64,000 nucleotides of DNA from Candidatus Nitrosotalea sinensis (GTDB taxonomy: Archaea; Thermoproteota; Nitrososphaeria; Nitrososphaerales; Nitrosopumilaceae). Positions within the stretch are counted from its first letter, which is position 1. Every line of letters begins with the position of its first letter. Made by a program: the position numbers and the translations under genes. Where the stretch lies: contig NZ_FRFC01000004.1 of the NCBI RefSeq assembly GCF_900143675.1, forward strand, positions 186,001 to 250,000, in the 5' to 3' direction. The notes beneath the pieces are model-generated. The model was not told where the DNA came from. It was given only the letters and a program-made list of their open reading frames with translations, and did not search any database. Shown here in pieces: positions 26,669-35,516 of the stretch.

Positions 26669-27979
26669 ATGCGTAGTTTTGTCTGGCATCCATACACACA
26701 GATGGGAGACTGGAAGAAATTCGATGTAATATCAAAAGGCAAAGGAATGTGGCTCTACGACACAGATGGGAATTCACTCATGGACAGCGTAGCAAGCATG
26801 TGGTGCAATGTATGGGGACACTCAAATAAAGAACTGACAAAGGCAATGATAAAACAAACAAAAACATTACAGCACTCATCACTGTTTAATTTAACAAATG
26901 ACAAGGCAGAATCACTTGCAAGAGAATTGATAACGCTTGCACCCCAGATGCACAAAGTATTCTATTCTGATGACGGTTCTACTGCGATGGAGATTTCTGC
27001 GAAAATGGCGTTACAATATTGGCACAACATCGACAAAAAAAAGACCAAGTTTGTATCACTTGAGAATGGATACCATGGAGACACCATAGGAACAATGTCA
27101 TTAGGATATGTGCCTTTATTTTTCTCAAAATTCAAATCAGTGTTATTTCCAGTTCTACGAACTCCATCACCAAATAGATACAGAATGCCAAAAGGATACT
27201 CTTATGAAGACTTTCAGGAACATTGCATAGATTCAATTGAGAAAATATTTGTGAAAAACAGCGATATTGCAGCTTTTGTGATGGAAAGTGGTGCGCAGCT
27301 AGCAGGCGGTGTTGTAGTATACCCCAAAGATTTTCAGAAAAAAGTAAGCAAACTATGCAAAAAACACGATGTCCTATTCATACTTGATGAAATTGCAACA
27401 GGATTTGGAAGACTAGGTTCAATGATCGAATATCAGGCACAACAGAGTATTCCAGACATTGTATCATATGGAAAAATGTTATCAGGAGGATACCTGCCGC
27501 TTGCAGCTACACTCGCAAATAAAAAAGTCTATGATTCCTTTCTCGGAGAATATAAAGATATGAAACATTTCTTCCATGGACATACTTTTACTGGTAATCC
27601 TTTAGCATGTGCAACAGCATTATCAAATATTTCATTATACAAAAAATACAATTTAATCTACAAAATTAAAAAGCGCGCAGCTCAAATGCAGTCATACATA
27701 GACACGATTTCAGGCTTGAAACTAGTCGGAGATGTACGACATAAGGGAATGATGATGGGAATAGAACTAGTAACAGACAAGAGTAAAAAAACCCCTATAT
27801 CTCCAGATAAAAAAATACCACAGAAAATCTTTACAGAGGCAAAAAAACACGGAATTTATCAAAGAACATTAGGAAACATAATCATGATAGTGCCACCGCT
27901 TGCAATATCAGAACAAGAGTTAGATTACATGATGAGAGGAATCATCAAAACAATCAAGAATGTTACACATTTAGCATAA
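26669..27979 (+). CDS. bioA: BioA, adenosylmethionine-8-amino-7-oxononanoate aminotransferase
   Basis: A 436-residue PLP aminotransferase that uses S-adenosylmethionine as amino donor to make diaminopelargonate. The family's N-terminal WHPYTQM is present. GSTAMEISAKMALQYW and YHGDTIGTMSLG follow, and the PLP lysine is in VSYGKMLSGGYLPL. The GTG at 26657 overlaps a GTGAG Shine-Dalgarno 7 bases before ATG 26669, so the ATG is taken. It heads the rightward biotin genes; bioB follows after 142 bases. Confidence 0.94.
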   Translation: MRSFVWHPYTQMGDWKKFDVISKGKGMWLYDTDGNSLMDSVASMWCNVWGHSNKELTKAMIKQTKTLQHSSLFNLTNDKAESLARELITLAPQMHKVFYSDDGSTAMEISAKMALQYWHNIDKKKTKFVSLENGYHGDTIGTMSLGYVPLFFSKFKSVLFPVLRTPSPNRYRMPKGYSYEDFQEHCIDSIEKIFVKNSDIAAFVMESGAQLAGGVVVYPKDFQKKVSKLCKKHDVLFILDEIATGFGRLGSMIEYQAQQSIPDIVSYGKMLSGGYLPLAATLANKKVYDSFLGEYKDMKHFFHGHTFTGNPLACATALSNISLYKKYNLIYKIKKRAAQMQSYIDTISGLKLVGDVRHKGMMMGIELVTDKSKKTPISPDKKIPQKIFTEAKKHGIYQRTLGNIIMIVPPLAISEQELDYMMRGIIKTIKNVTHLA

Positions 27980-28121
27980 GTTCAATATCAAGACAATTTG
28001 CCAAACATTTTCTCGTTCAAGTACTTATTGTTTAAAAATATTCAAACCATACATGGTAAACCATCACAGAGTATCAGGTTTACAATTAAAAGAATCTTAA
28101 TTAATGGATTAAAAGCCAAGT

Positions 28122-29108
28122 ATGTCAATGTCTAGTGAGATCGAATTCATAACAGCATGTAAAGAAAAGGTTCTGTCAGGGCAAAAAATCTCAAAAGAAG
28201 AATCGGACAGATTAATCAACACGCCAGAAGAATATTTACAAATTTTATCTGATGCGGCTAATGAGATCACACGAAAACTATGTGGCAATGTGGTAGATGT
28301 AGAATCTTTGATAAATGCAAAAAAAGGCAAATGTCAAGAAGATTGTTCATTTTGTTCACAGTCCGCATTTTACAAAACAGATATTGATACATACAAATTG
28401 TTACCGCCAGAGACAATAGTCCAAAATGCAATGCTTTCAAAAAATGACGGAGTGAAAAGCTTTTGTCTTGTTTGCGCATGGCGTGGACCAACAGAAAAAG
28501 ATTTTGAGCAAATTTCTTCAATAATAGACAAGATCAACAAGGAGGTCGGAATTGAAGTCAATTGTTCTCTCGGGTTTATTACTCAAGACATGGCATTGAA
28601 ATTAAAAAAACTTGGAGTAAAGAGGTACAACCACAATCTAGAAGCTCCAAGAAGTTTCTTTTCTCAAATATGTACTACACATACATACGATGATAGAATG
28701 GAAACTAATCTTATTGTTAAAAATGCAGGTTTAGAATTGTGTTGTGGTGGCATAATAGGAATGGGAGAGACAAGAATGCAAAGACTGGAGCTTGGATTAG
28801 ATCTTGCAGGGCTCAGTCCAGAAGAATGCCCAATAAATGTACTGGTACCACAGCAGGGAACCCCACTTGAATTACAAACAAGATTATCAATATCTGAGAT
28901 ACTTAGAACAATTGCTGTCTTTAGATTCTTGATGCCAAAAACAATATTGAAAATAGCTGGAGGACGAGAAGTCTACCTTTCAAATGATCAAGAAAGAGCA
29001 CTACTTGGAGGCGCAAATGGTATTATCACTGGAGGATATCTCACTATTGGGGGAAACTCACCACCTGATGACTTTCAGATGATATCAAAAATAGGCCTTG
29101 AAGCCTAA
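28122..29108 (+). CDS. bioB: BioB, biotin synthase (radical SAM)
   Basis: A 328-residue radical-SAM enzyme inserting sulphur into dethiobiotin. The [4Fe-4S] motif CQEDCSFC (CxxxCxxC) lies near residue 70, and FCLVCAWRG, YNHNLEAPRSFF and GGIIGMGET contain further cluster and substrate residues. The C-terminal LKIAGGREV retains the conserved arginine. Length is normal. bioF starts inside its last codons, with an 11-base overlap. Confidence 0.95.
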   Translation: MSMSSEIEFITACKEKVLSGQKISKEESDRLINTPEEYLQILSDAANEITRKLCGNVVDVESLINAKKGKCQEDCSFCSQSAFYKTDIDTYKLLPPETIVQNAMLSKNDGVKSFCLVCAWRGPTEKDFEQISSIIDKINKEVGIEVNCSLGFITQDMALKLKKLGVKRYNHNLEAPRSFFSQICTTHTYDDRMETNLIVKNAGLELCCGGIIGMGETRMQRLELGLDLAGLSPEECPINVLVPQQGTPLELQTRLSISEILRTIAVFRFLMPKTILKIAGGREVYLSNDQERALLGGANGIITGGYLTIGGNSPPDDFQMISKIGLEA

Positions 29109-30225
29109 AACTAGTTTTATCAAAGAAAAATTAAAGAATATCAAAGAGAACAACTTGTATCGTACACTTGTGTACAACAAGGTTGCGGGACCTTATATCA
29201 CAATCAACGGAAGAAAGCATATCAATTTATCATCCAATGATTATCTAGGACTAGGTTTCAAACCAGTTGTATCTCAAATACAATCAAGTTCAAGATTAAT
29301 TGCAGGAAATGATATATCATTTAAGAAATTAGAAAATGTTCTAGCACATCACAAGTCAAAAGAGGCAGCGCTGGTATTTCCAACAGGATACATGGCAAAT
29401 CTCGGGATAATTCCTGCACTGGCTCAAAAAAATGATCTAATAGTAAGTGATGAGCTAAACCATGCAAGCATAATTGACGCATGTAGATTATCACCTGCAA
29501 AGAAAACAATCTATGAGCATAACAATATCACAGATTTGGAAAAAAAATTAAAGAACAAGGCCAAGCACAAATTCGTAATAACAGAGGGCATATTTTCAAT
29601 GAACGGTGATTTTGCAAAACTTGATGATATCGCAAAAATATGTAGAGAAAATAATGCATTTTTATTACTAGATGATGCACATGGAGATTTCGTAGTAGGT
29701 AGAGATGGAAAAGGTTCTGCAGATCAGTTCAGAGTTACAAAAAACGTTGATGTCTACATAAGTAGTTTAAGCAAAGCATTGGGCGCATTTGGAGGATATA
29801 TTGCAGCAAACAAGGAAATAATCGAACTTGCAATAAACACATCAAGATCGTTTATTTACACATCAGCATTGCCTGGTTTTTTGGCAGACCTTGCACTAAA
29901 AAGAATTCAGACAAACAGAGAAAAAAATAGACTTGGATTATGGGAAAAAACAAGGTTGTTTACTTCAGGTTTGAAATCCATAGGATACAACATAGAATCA
30001 CAGAGTCACATCATACCGATAATAACAAAAGATGAGAAAAAAACCTTGGAATTTGCCAAATATTTAAGAGAAAACAGAATATTTGCTCACCCTATAAGAT
30101 ATCCAACCGTAAGTCAGGGAGAAGCCAGAATAAGAATATCCATAACAGATTGGCTCACAAAAGACATGATATTGCAATCATTAGACACGTTAGAAAAGGC
30201 AGGAAAAAAATTTCAAGTTATCTAA
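29098..30225 (+). CDS. bioF: BioF, 8-amino-7-oxononanoate synthase
   Basis: A 375-residue PLP enzyme that condenses a pimeloyl thioester with alanine. LSSNDYLGLG and FPTGYMANLG lie in the first third. The lysine for PLP is in SSLSKALGAFGGY, and LLDDAHGDFV carries the cofactor aspartate. It starts with TTG inside bioB; no ATG lies near enough to replace it. No bioC, bioH or bioW gene is in the window, so the source of pimeloyl-CoA or -ACP is elsewhere or different. Confidence 0.93.
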   Translation: MKPKTSFIKEKLKNIKENNLYRTLVYNKVAGPYITINGRKHINLSSNDYLGLGFKPVVSQIQSSSRLIAGNDISFKKLENVLAHHKSKEAALVFPTGYMANLGIIPALAQKNDLIVSDELNHASIIDACRLSPAKKTIYEHNNITDLEKKLKNKAKHKFVITEGIFSMNGDFAKLDDIAKICRENNAFLLLDDAHGDFVVGRDGKGSADQFRVTKNVDVYISSLSKALGAFGGYIAANKEIIELAINTSRSFIYTSALPGFLADLALKRIQTNREKNRLGLWEKTRLFTSGLKSIGYNIESQSHIIPIITKDEKKTLEFAKYLRENRIFAHPIRYPTVSQGEARIRISITDWLTKDMILQSLDTLEKAGKKFQVI

Positions 30226-30285
30226 GTGTTGATTTGGAAGAGATTTGGAACAAGGTATTAATAAAAAAACAACACTTGTAATGCA

Positions 30286-31017
30286 ATGGTAGAACTTAGC
30301 ATAGGCATTGCAGCAGTAGCAGGATTGGGTTCGTTTCTTGCACCATGCATTTTACCAATGATTCCAGCATTTCTGGCATATATTTCAGGAAGCACTATAA
30401 CAGAACTTCAGAAAAACAATGGCACTGTAAACATTTCAGTAAACAGACTCAACATAATAATGAACACATTATTTTTTGTAGCAGGGTTTACGATTGTATT
30501 TTCTATACTAGGAGTAGTTTTAAACAGCGTACTTGTAACAACTGCAGGTACACTTTTTACAAATTTTAATCACATTGGGGGCATCATCATAGCAGCATTC
30601 GGAGTGTTCATGTTATTATCTTCCAAAATATCAAAACTTAATTTTGAAAAAAAGATCATACCAAATAGAACAAAATCAAGTTATCCACTCTCGTTTGTAT
30701 TTGGTCTTGCATTTGCAACTGGCTGGACACCATGTATAGGACCAATACTTGGCAGTATTTTGACTCTTGCTGCTACAACCCCCAGTCATGCATTTTTATT
30801 ACTTCTTAGCTATTCACTTGGATTAGGAATTCCATTTATCATAATGGGAGTGTTTTTTTCCAGATTCACCCGATTCATAAGATCAATGAGTCGACATCTC
30901 AGATACTATACAGTCATAATGGGATCTCTTATCATCACATTAGGTATTCTAGTGTACACTAATCAACTTGCTGCAATTGCAAGCTTTCCACTACTAAACA
31001 ATCTGTTATTAGGATGA
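30286..31017 (+). CDS. ccdA: CcdA/DsbD-type membrane thiol-electron carrier
   Basis: A 243-residue membrane protein with six hydrophobic helices. Helix 1 carries the reactive cysteine in FLAPCILPMIPAFLAYISG and helix 4 carries the partner in GWTPCIGPILGSILTLA, the paired-cysteine pattern of CcdA. It passes electrons from cytoplasmic thioredoxin to extracytoplasmic partners. The DipZ-like thioredoxin gene follows after 4 bases, so the two are surely an operon. Confidence 0.92.
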   Translation: MVELSIGIAAVAGLGSFLAPCILPMIPAFLAYISGSTITELQKNNGTVNISVNRLNIIMNTLFFVAGFTIVFSILGVVLNSVLVTTAGTLFTNFNHIGGIIIAAFGVFMLLSSKISKLNFEKKIIPNRTKSSYPLSFVFGLAFATGWTPCIGPILGSILTLAATTPSHAFLLLLSYSLGLGIPFIIMGVFFSRFTRFIRSMSRHLRYYTVIMGSLIITLGILVYTNQLAAIASFPLLNNLLLG

Positions 31018-31021
31018 AAAT

Positions 31022-32161
31022 ATGAAAAAAGAGATTAAAACCGCAGCAATTGGTGCGGTAATCATAGTTGCCCTGATAGTAGGTGTAGAAGCATTTTTGA
31101 CATCATTAGATAAAACAACTCAAAATGCTGGAAATTTTTCAATTATAAACGGTACAAAACTTGGAACAAACCATATTTCAAACACATCGTCATACCAAGA
31201 TGAAAACAATTATCCACTTGCTCCAGGTCTAACAGGAATTGCAAGTTACATAAATACAACTCCAGAAGAATTACAAACAAAAATGAAAGACAAAGTGATA
31301 TTGTATGATTTCTGGACATATAGTTGCATAAACTGCATCAGAACGTTTCCATATCTTAAAGCATGGAATGACAAATATGCAGACAAAGGATTATTGATAA
31401 TAGGAGTACACTCTCCAGAATTTGAATTTGAAAAAGATCCTAACAATGTAAAAATGGCAGTACAAAAATACAATTTGACATATCCGATAGTATTAGATAG
31501 TGATCACAGAACATGGGATGCATTTTCAAACAGATATTGGCCAGCAGAATACATAACAGATGACATGGGACACATACGACATACAAACTTTGGAGAAGGA
31601 GAGTACGATCAAACAGAACAAGTCATACAACAATTGCTTGATCAGCGAGCACACAGACTTGGACTAAACATCACCGCAGATCAGGGCTTGGTAAATTTAC
31701 AAGAGCATGCATTTTCACTATATCAGACCCCTGAGCTTTATTTCGGATATGATTTTGCAGATGGGAGAAACTATTTTGGAAATCCAGAAGGATTTCAACC
31801 AGAAAAAATAGTCAGATATACCATGCCTTCTGAATTACAAAAAGATCACTTTTACTTGGACGGCCAATGGCAGAATCTTCACGACAGCATGAAGCTTGTA
31901 TCAGATAATGGAAAAATAGTACTGCCATATTCTGCCAAAGACGTCCACATAGTAGCATCAGGAATTGGCAATCAAATCCAAATTTTGCTAGATGGCAAAA
32001 CAATCACAAATAGTGACCAAGGTCAAGACACCAAAAATGGACTAGTTACAATCTCGGAGAACAGATTGTACAACATTGTATCCTCACAGCAGGCAGGATC
32101 ACACACTCTTACAATAATAGGACATCCTGGTTTTCAAATATACACATTTACCTTTGGTTGA
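31022..32161 (+). CDS. DipZ-like membrane-anchored thioredoxin with C-terminal domain
   Basis: A 379-residue protein. Residues 7-29 form a signal anchor. The TlpA/thioredoxin-like domain (about 75-220) holds the active-site CxxC in WTYSCINCIRTFPY, and the diagnostic GVHSPEFEFEKDP and RYWPAEYITD follow. The C-terminal 150 residues (VRYTMPSELQKDHFYLDG onward) resemble the beta-sandwich tail of mycobacterial DipZ. In actinobacteria this and the CcdA part are one chain; here they are two genes. It should reduce disulphides outside the membrane, fed by CcdA. Confidence 0.9.
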   Translation: MKKEIKTAAIGAVIIVALIVGVEAFLTSLDKTTQNAGNFSIINGTKLGTNHISNTSSYQDENNYPLAPGLTGIASYINTTPEELQTKMKDKVILYDFWTYSCINCIRTFPYLKAWNDKYADKGLLIIGVHSPEFEFEKDPNNVKMAVQKYNLTYPIVLDSDHRTWDAFSNRYWPAEYITDDMGHIRHTNFGEGEYDQTEQVIQQLLDQRAHRLGLNITADQGLVNLQEHAFSLYQTPELYFGYDFADGRNYFGNPEGFQPEKIVRYTMPSELQKDHFYLDGQWQNLHDSMKLVSDNGKIVLPYSAKDVHIVASGIGNQIQILLDGKTITNSDQGQDTKNGLVTISENRLYNIVSSQQAGSHTLTIIGHPGFQIYTFTFG

Positions 32162-32171
32162 TCAATATAGT

Positions 32172-32199
32172 ATATTTCTAAATTCGAATTTAGAAATAT
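32172..32199. promoter_or_regulatory. Perfect 28-bp palindrome (repeat family copy 1)
   Basis: A perfectly self-complementary 28-bp sequence whose core is TTCTAAATTCGAATTTAGAA, flanked by ATAT on each side. It lies 105 bp upstream of the CdvB-like gene and just after the DipZ-like gene. Similar copies occur at 33278, 36227 and 36298. It could be the site of a dimeric regulator; a hairpin in RNA is also possible. Confidence 0.65.
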
Positions 32200-32215
32200 T
32201 AAAGCCAATTGCGAG

Positions 32216-32247
32216 TGTAACTTCAGTAGGCTGTAACTGTAGTTACA
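32216..32247. promoter_or_regulatory. Three TGTAACT half-sites upstream of cdvB
   Basis: TGTAACT occurs at 32216-32222 and 32232-32238, and inverted (AGTTACA) at 32241-32247. The last two form an inverted repeat with a 2-base spacer. They lie 57-88 bases before the CdvB-like start. This looks like an operator. Confidence 0.5.
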
Positions 32248-32303
32248 CATCAAGTGAGAACATGAGTGTTTAAAGCATCATTGTGAATCATGCGCAGTAA
32301 CAA

Positions 32304-32942
32304 ATGAACTTTACAAACAAGTGGAACGTGCAAAAAGAAAGTATTTCTCAAAAAGTAATGGACAAGGTAAAACCAGACGCCCCATTGAAACCAAAGATCG
32401 ATGAGGCTCAGAAAAAATTACAATTACAGATAATAAAACTAGATTCTATCTCAAAAAAACTCAAGGAAAAAGATGATTTCATATTCAAAAAAGTTGTTGA
32501 AGCAGTAAGATCGCACAACGGTGCATATTCTAATGCATATGCAATAGAATTGAATGAGATTAGAAAAATGAACAGGATGGTCACAGGTGCAAAACTTGCC
32601 ATGGAACAGATTCAACTCAGATTGAACACAATATCCGAGCTTGGAGATGTGGTGGTAACTCTAAGTCCATGTATGTCCATAATCAAGGGACTTGGAACAG
32701 GCCTTAGCGGATTGATGCCTGCAGCAGATTCTTCCATGACAGATTTGTCAAACATATTGGGAGAAATCATGTCAGGTGCATCAGTTAGTGGTGATAACAC
32801 ATTCACGTTAGATACTACAAACTCTGAGACAAACCAGATATTAGAAGAAGCACAATCCATACTAGAAGGTCATGTAAGACAAAGTCTGCCTGATCTTCCT
32901 CCAACACTTGGTTCCACAGCAAAGGCTCCAGAACCTATCTAG
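32304..32942 (+). CDS. cdvB: CdvB-type ESCRT-III (Snf7-family) protein
   Basis: A 212-residue ESCRT-III-like protein used in archaeal cell division or membrane remodelling. The basic N-terminal helix is followed by the long helical hairpin (PLKPKIDEAQKKLQLQIIKL then YAIELNEIRKMNRMV). A flexible acidic segment ends in a proline-rich SLPDLPPTL that resembles an MIM2 motif for binding the Vps4-like ATPase CdvC. No C-terminal winged helix is seen, so it is likely a CdvB paralog, not the CdvA-binding CdvB. No CdvA or CdvC gene is nearby. It ends 8 bases into the convergent gene. Confidence 0.88.
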   Translation: MNFTNKWNVQKESISQKVMDKVKPDAPLKPKIDEAQKKLQLQIIKLDSISKKLKEKDDFIFKKVVEAVRSHNGAYSNAYAIELNEIRKMNRMVTGAKLAMEQIQLRLNTISELGDVVVTLSPCMSIIKGLGTGLSGLMPAADSSMTDLSNILGEIMSGASVSGDNTFTLDTTNSETNQILEEAQSILEGHVRQSLPDLPPTLGSTAKAPEPI

Positions 32943-33276
32943 AGCGTTTTTTACTCAATTCTACAAAGTGTTTTTTTATCCTAGATATGGTGGGGTAACT
33001 ATAACCCATTTTCCTATAGTTTGCGATCATCATTTTCCAGTTTTTTAATCTCCACTGAGCTTGTTCTGCAGTAACAGAGTGAATTTCTTTGCGTATTATG
33101 CTCTTTCTACCTACTTTGAGTACTCCTGCATCCTTTGCGGTCCATCTCCTATGTGCAAAATTTAAACCAGATAGGATCTCAGAAAGAGGCATTTCGATAA
33201 AAAACTCTTGAATTTTTTGTATTTCTATATCAGTGGGTTTTTTTGTAACAGCCAAGTTAATTTCATATCTTTCCAT
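32935..33276 (-). CDS. Small basic protein, possibly DNA-binding
   Basis: A 113-residue very basic protein. A helical core (MPLSEILSGLNFAHRRWTAKD) and the C-terminal NYRKMGYSYPTISRIKKHFVEL, which reads like a helix-turn-helix, suggest DNA binding. A half-copy of the palindrome (33278-33294) abuts its start codon, so it could be the factor that binds that family or be controlled by it. This is inference. Its mRNA may be leaderless. Confidence 0.6.
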   Translation of the reverse strand: MERYEINLAVTKKPTDIEIQKIQEFFIEMPLSEILSGLNFAHRRWTAKDAGVLKVGRKSIIRKEIHSVTAEQAQWRLKNWKMMIANYRKMGYSYPTISRIKKHFVELSKKRSR

Positions 33277-33277
33277 A

Positions 33278-33294
33278 TTCGAATTTTGAAATAT
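33278..33294 (-). promoter_or_regulatory. Palindrome family half-copy next to a start codon
   Basis: TTCGAATTTTGAAATAT matches the right half of the 28-bp palindrome with one change, while the left half is not preserved. It is only 1 base upstream of the ATG of the basic protein. Confidence 0.45.
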
Positions 33295-33410
33295 TGCTCT
33301 TAATTAGCATATTGATAAACGCGTGAAATATACATCATTTTCTTTTTTTGGAGAATAAATTTTACAATTCCCATCATTAAGAGATTAACATAATTAGTTA
33401 TTACCATTTT

Positions 33411-33692
33411 TTGGAAGATGAATATTTTATACATGGAGCGAATACAGATTACATGGAACAAAAGATCACGCTTAATTCAAAATCACCCACTTTTTCAGAC
33501 ATGTTCACACAATACATTTCAGATATTGCGCTTGAAGTGGAAGCAATCAAGTTAAGGAATTTAAAAAATGATTCAGAGAGCATAGATGAACACCTGGCAC
33601 GAATTAATATAGCTCTTCTCGGAATCATGGAGGCAAAATTGAGTCTTGCTGAAAAGGTGTTACAATCTCAATCAGATAAACCGAGTACATAA
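33411..33692 (+). CDS. Small helical protein, paralog of 7045-7311
   Basis: A 93-residue protein sharing SDIALEVEAI and a helix of the form SI-EH--RI--ALLGI--A-L-L with the protein at 7045. It starts with TTG, as the paralog does, in matching context. The C-terminus is polar. No membrane segment or catalytic motif is visible. It stands alone between two minus-strand genes. Two diverged copies in one window suggest a small thaumarchaeal family. Confidence 0.72.
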   Translation: MEDEYFIHGANTDYMEQKITLNSKSPTFSDMFTQYISDIALEVEAIKLRNLKNDSESIDEHLARINIALLGIMEAKLSLAEKVLQSQSDKPST

Positions 33693-33714
33693 ATACAATA
33701 TCTAAATCCTATAT

Positions 33715-34434
33715 CTAAAACCCAGGAGAGGTAGAAAATAATTCATCATCAGCATCCATTGTCTTTTTCATTGTCTTGAATTTTTCTGCAAGTAACGATA
33801 AATCAACTAGCTTGCCAGTTTCTTTATTTTTCAAGTTGACATAATACAATACTCTATCATTAAATTTGTCAGGAGTGATCTCTCTTATCATAACTTCTCC
33901 AGTGGATATAATTTTGGCCATCTTTTCTCTTTCTTTTTGTTCAAGTTTAGTTTTTTCAGACTCTAGATGCTGCCTATGATTTTCATATCCCAATTTCATT
34001 TCCTTTAGTTCAGTCTCTAGCTTAGTAAGCACTTCACTTACAGCCCCCACTTCTGTTGCCTTGTCCTTTGAAGTATCAGAAAGGGGTTCTTTTTTAGAGA
34101 TGGGCGGTTTTACATCCAGTTGTAGATCTTCAGACTTTTCTGTAACAAGTTTTACAGATATAGACTTTGGAATCTTTTTTGCCACCATGCCAAATGCCAT
34201 TATTCCCATCCCTACAACTGTAAGTCCTATTAAAGAATATTGAAAAATAGGCATAACTTCATGCAATGATGGGTACCCCATCTGGTGCAAAAGTGATACA
34301 GTATTCACATTTCCCCCAGACACAGAATTAACAAAAGAATGTACGGAAGACGTAATAAAATGAGGTGCAAGATAATACGAGAAAATGGAAAACATGACAA
34401 TAAAGATGCCGGTAATTACAAGTCCTAGCCTCAT
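33715..34434 (-). CDS. Membrane protein with cytoplasmic coiled coil
   Basis: A 239-residue protein. Residues 3-24 and 67-87 are transmembrane helices with an extracellular loop of about 40 residues between. The cytoplasmic part has a polar linker (VKPPISKKEPLSDTSKD), a coiled coil (LTKLETELKEMKLGYENHRQ to KEREKMAK) and a C-terminal domain (VMIREITPDKFNDRVLYYVNL). It could be a membrane-tethered scaffold. No family is recognised. Confidence 0.7.
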   Translation of the reverse strand: MRLGLVITGIFIVMFSIFSYYLAPHFITSSVHSFVNSVSGGNVNTVSLLHQMGYPSLHEVMPIFQYSLIGLTVVGMGIMAFGMVAKKIPKSISVKLVTEKSEDLQLDVKPPISKKEPLSDTSKDKATEVGAVSEVLTKLETELKEMKLGYENHRQHLESEKTKLEQKEREKMAKIISTGEVMIREITPDKFNDRVLYYVNLKNKETGKLVDLSLLAEKFKTMKKTMDADDELFSTSPGF

Positions 34435-34517
34435 ATTTTAGAGGCAAAACGGAAGCTAATATTCACTTGTTTGTAATAAAAACAAATAACACATCATGAT
34501 GATAAAATTAGAAAGAA

Positions 34518-34814
34518 ATGGTGGAATTAGACATACGGGCAAACAGAGTTCCAAAGGGTTTTTTTCATAAGGAAAGAAAATGTGAGAAAACTAAGTGCGG
34601 TAAAGAAGGCATCTATTCGTCAAAACTAGGGTATTTTTGTCTTGATCACATATTAGACTATGATATGCCATGCCCAAGTTATGACTGTCCAAGAAACGGA
34701 CTCGCCATGGATAAATTGATTTCTAAGATAGAAAAAGACATCAAGGGAGACATGCATCAGATATTTCAGTGTCCATCATGCAATTATAGACATGACCATA
34801 CTGTACATGTCTAG
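34518..34814 (+). CDS. Zinc-binding hypothetical protein
   Basis: A 98-residue protein rich in cysteine and histidine. CEKTKCG (residues 22-27) with CLDH, then CPSYDC, then the C-terminal CPSCNYRHDHTVHV could build two or three zinc sites. Function unknown; short zinc proteins like this often bind RNA or act as adaptors. Confidence 0.72.
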   Translation: MVELDIRANRVPKGFFHKERKCEKTKCGKEGIYSSKLGYFCLDHILDYDMPCPSYDCPRNGLAMDKLISKIEKDIKGDMHQIFQCPSCNYRHDHTVHV

Positions 34815-35516
34815 TGTAGAGTTTAAAAAAACCAAGCTAAAATATCCACAAAATTCCACTGGAGACTTAAGATGTCATCAGAGCACTTCACTAAATGGCT
34901 ACCCATAACTGACCAGGCCTAGAATCGTGAGGGTTTTTGTGATTCTCTCACGATGATATTAATTCGGTCATAGTTTCACAACTAGAATCATTTCCAACAT
35001 GACTACCAGGTTTACTAGTTACCACATTTGGCAAGATAATTCAGAAAAAATAATCACGTGATGTAATTTTCCAATAATAGATTTGAGATCAAATTTTCCG
35101 CCCAAAAATATCCTTTTGACAACCAATTTGACTAAAAATAACGGTTTTTTAGATTCATGCCTGAAGGCTAAACCCCCTGTTATTTTCCTACCACTAGGAA
35201 TGACATGATTTTTTCAAAAATGCCTGATTTTAGGGGGGGTGTAACACTTGTGCGTACATATGAAAGCCAACAGTCAAACCACCCCCATCTCCCCACAAGA
35301 GTCCCCATATTCTTTTGTAGCATGAATAAAAGTTAAACCCCCTTTTTTTGACCTATTTTGGCGTTCATTTTTTAAATTTTAGAATACGTTGACAAAAAAT
35401 GAGCGCAACGTGGTAGGAAAAGTCTAGAATTTCAGGGGTTTTGAGTACAGATTAGCCCTAAAACTGGAGGGTATTTAGCTAAAAACTAGGTCAGAAAAAC
35501 AAGAATTTACTAAAAA
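34815..35516. other. 702-bp stretch without a gene
   Basis: No frame with coding character is seen on either strand. It contains a hairpin (34924-34954), two direct copies of TAAACCCCCT (35169-35178, 35334-35343), a GGGGGGG run (35233-35239), and a perfect 12-bp inverted repeat, TTTTCCTACCAC at 35183 and its complement at 35410-35421, with 215 bases between. No known RNA is recognised. It may be a structured non-coding RNA or a decayed element. Confidence 0.55.
34924..34954. terminator. Hairpin, possible terminator or RNA element
   Basis: ATCGTGAG pairs with CTCACGAT and two further inner pairs (one G-U) give a 10-bp stem around an 11-base T-rich loop. It lies about 110 bp after the zinc protein gene and has no strong T-tract after it, so terminator function is uncertain. 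Confidence 0.35.

Noticed and set aside
35160-35350. C-rich direct repeats considered as a CRISPR or replication origin
   Set aside because: Only two copies with no regular spacing, no cas or Cdc6 gene nearby.
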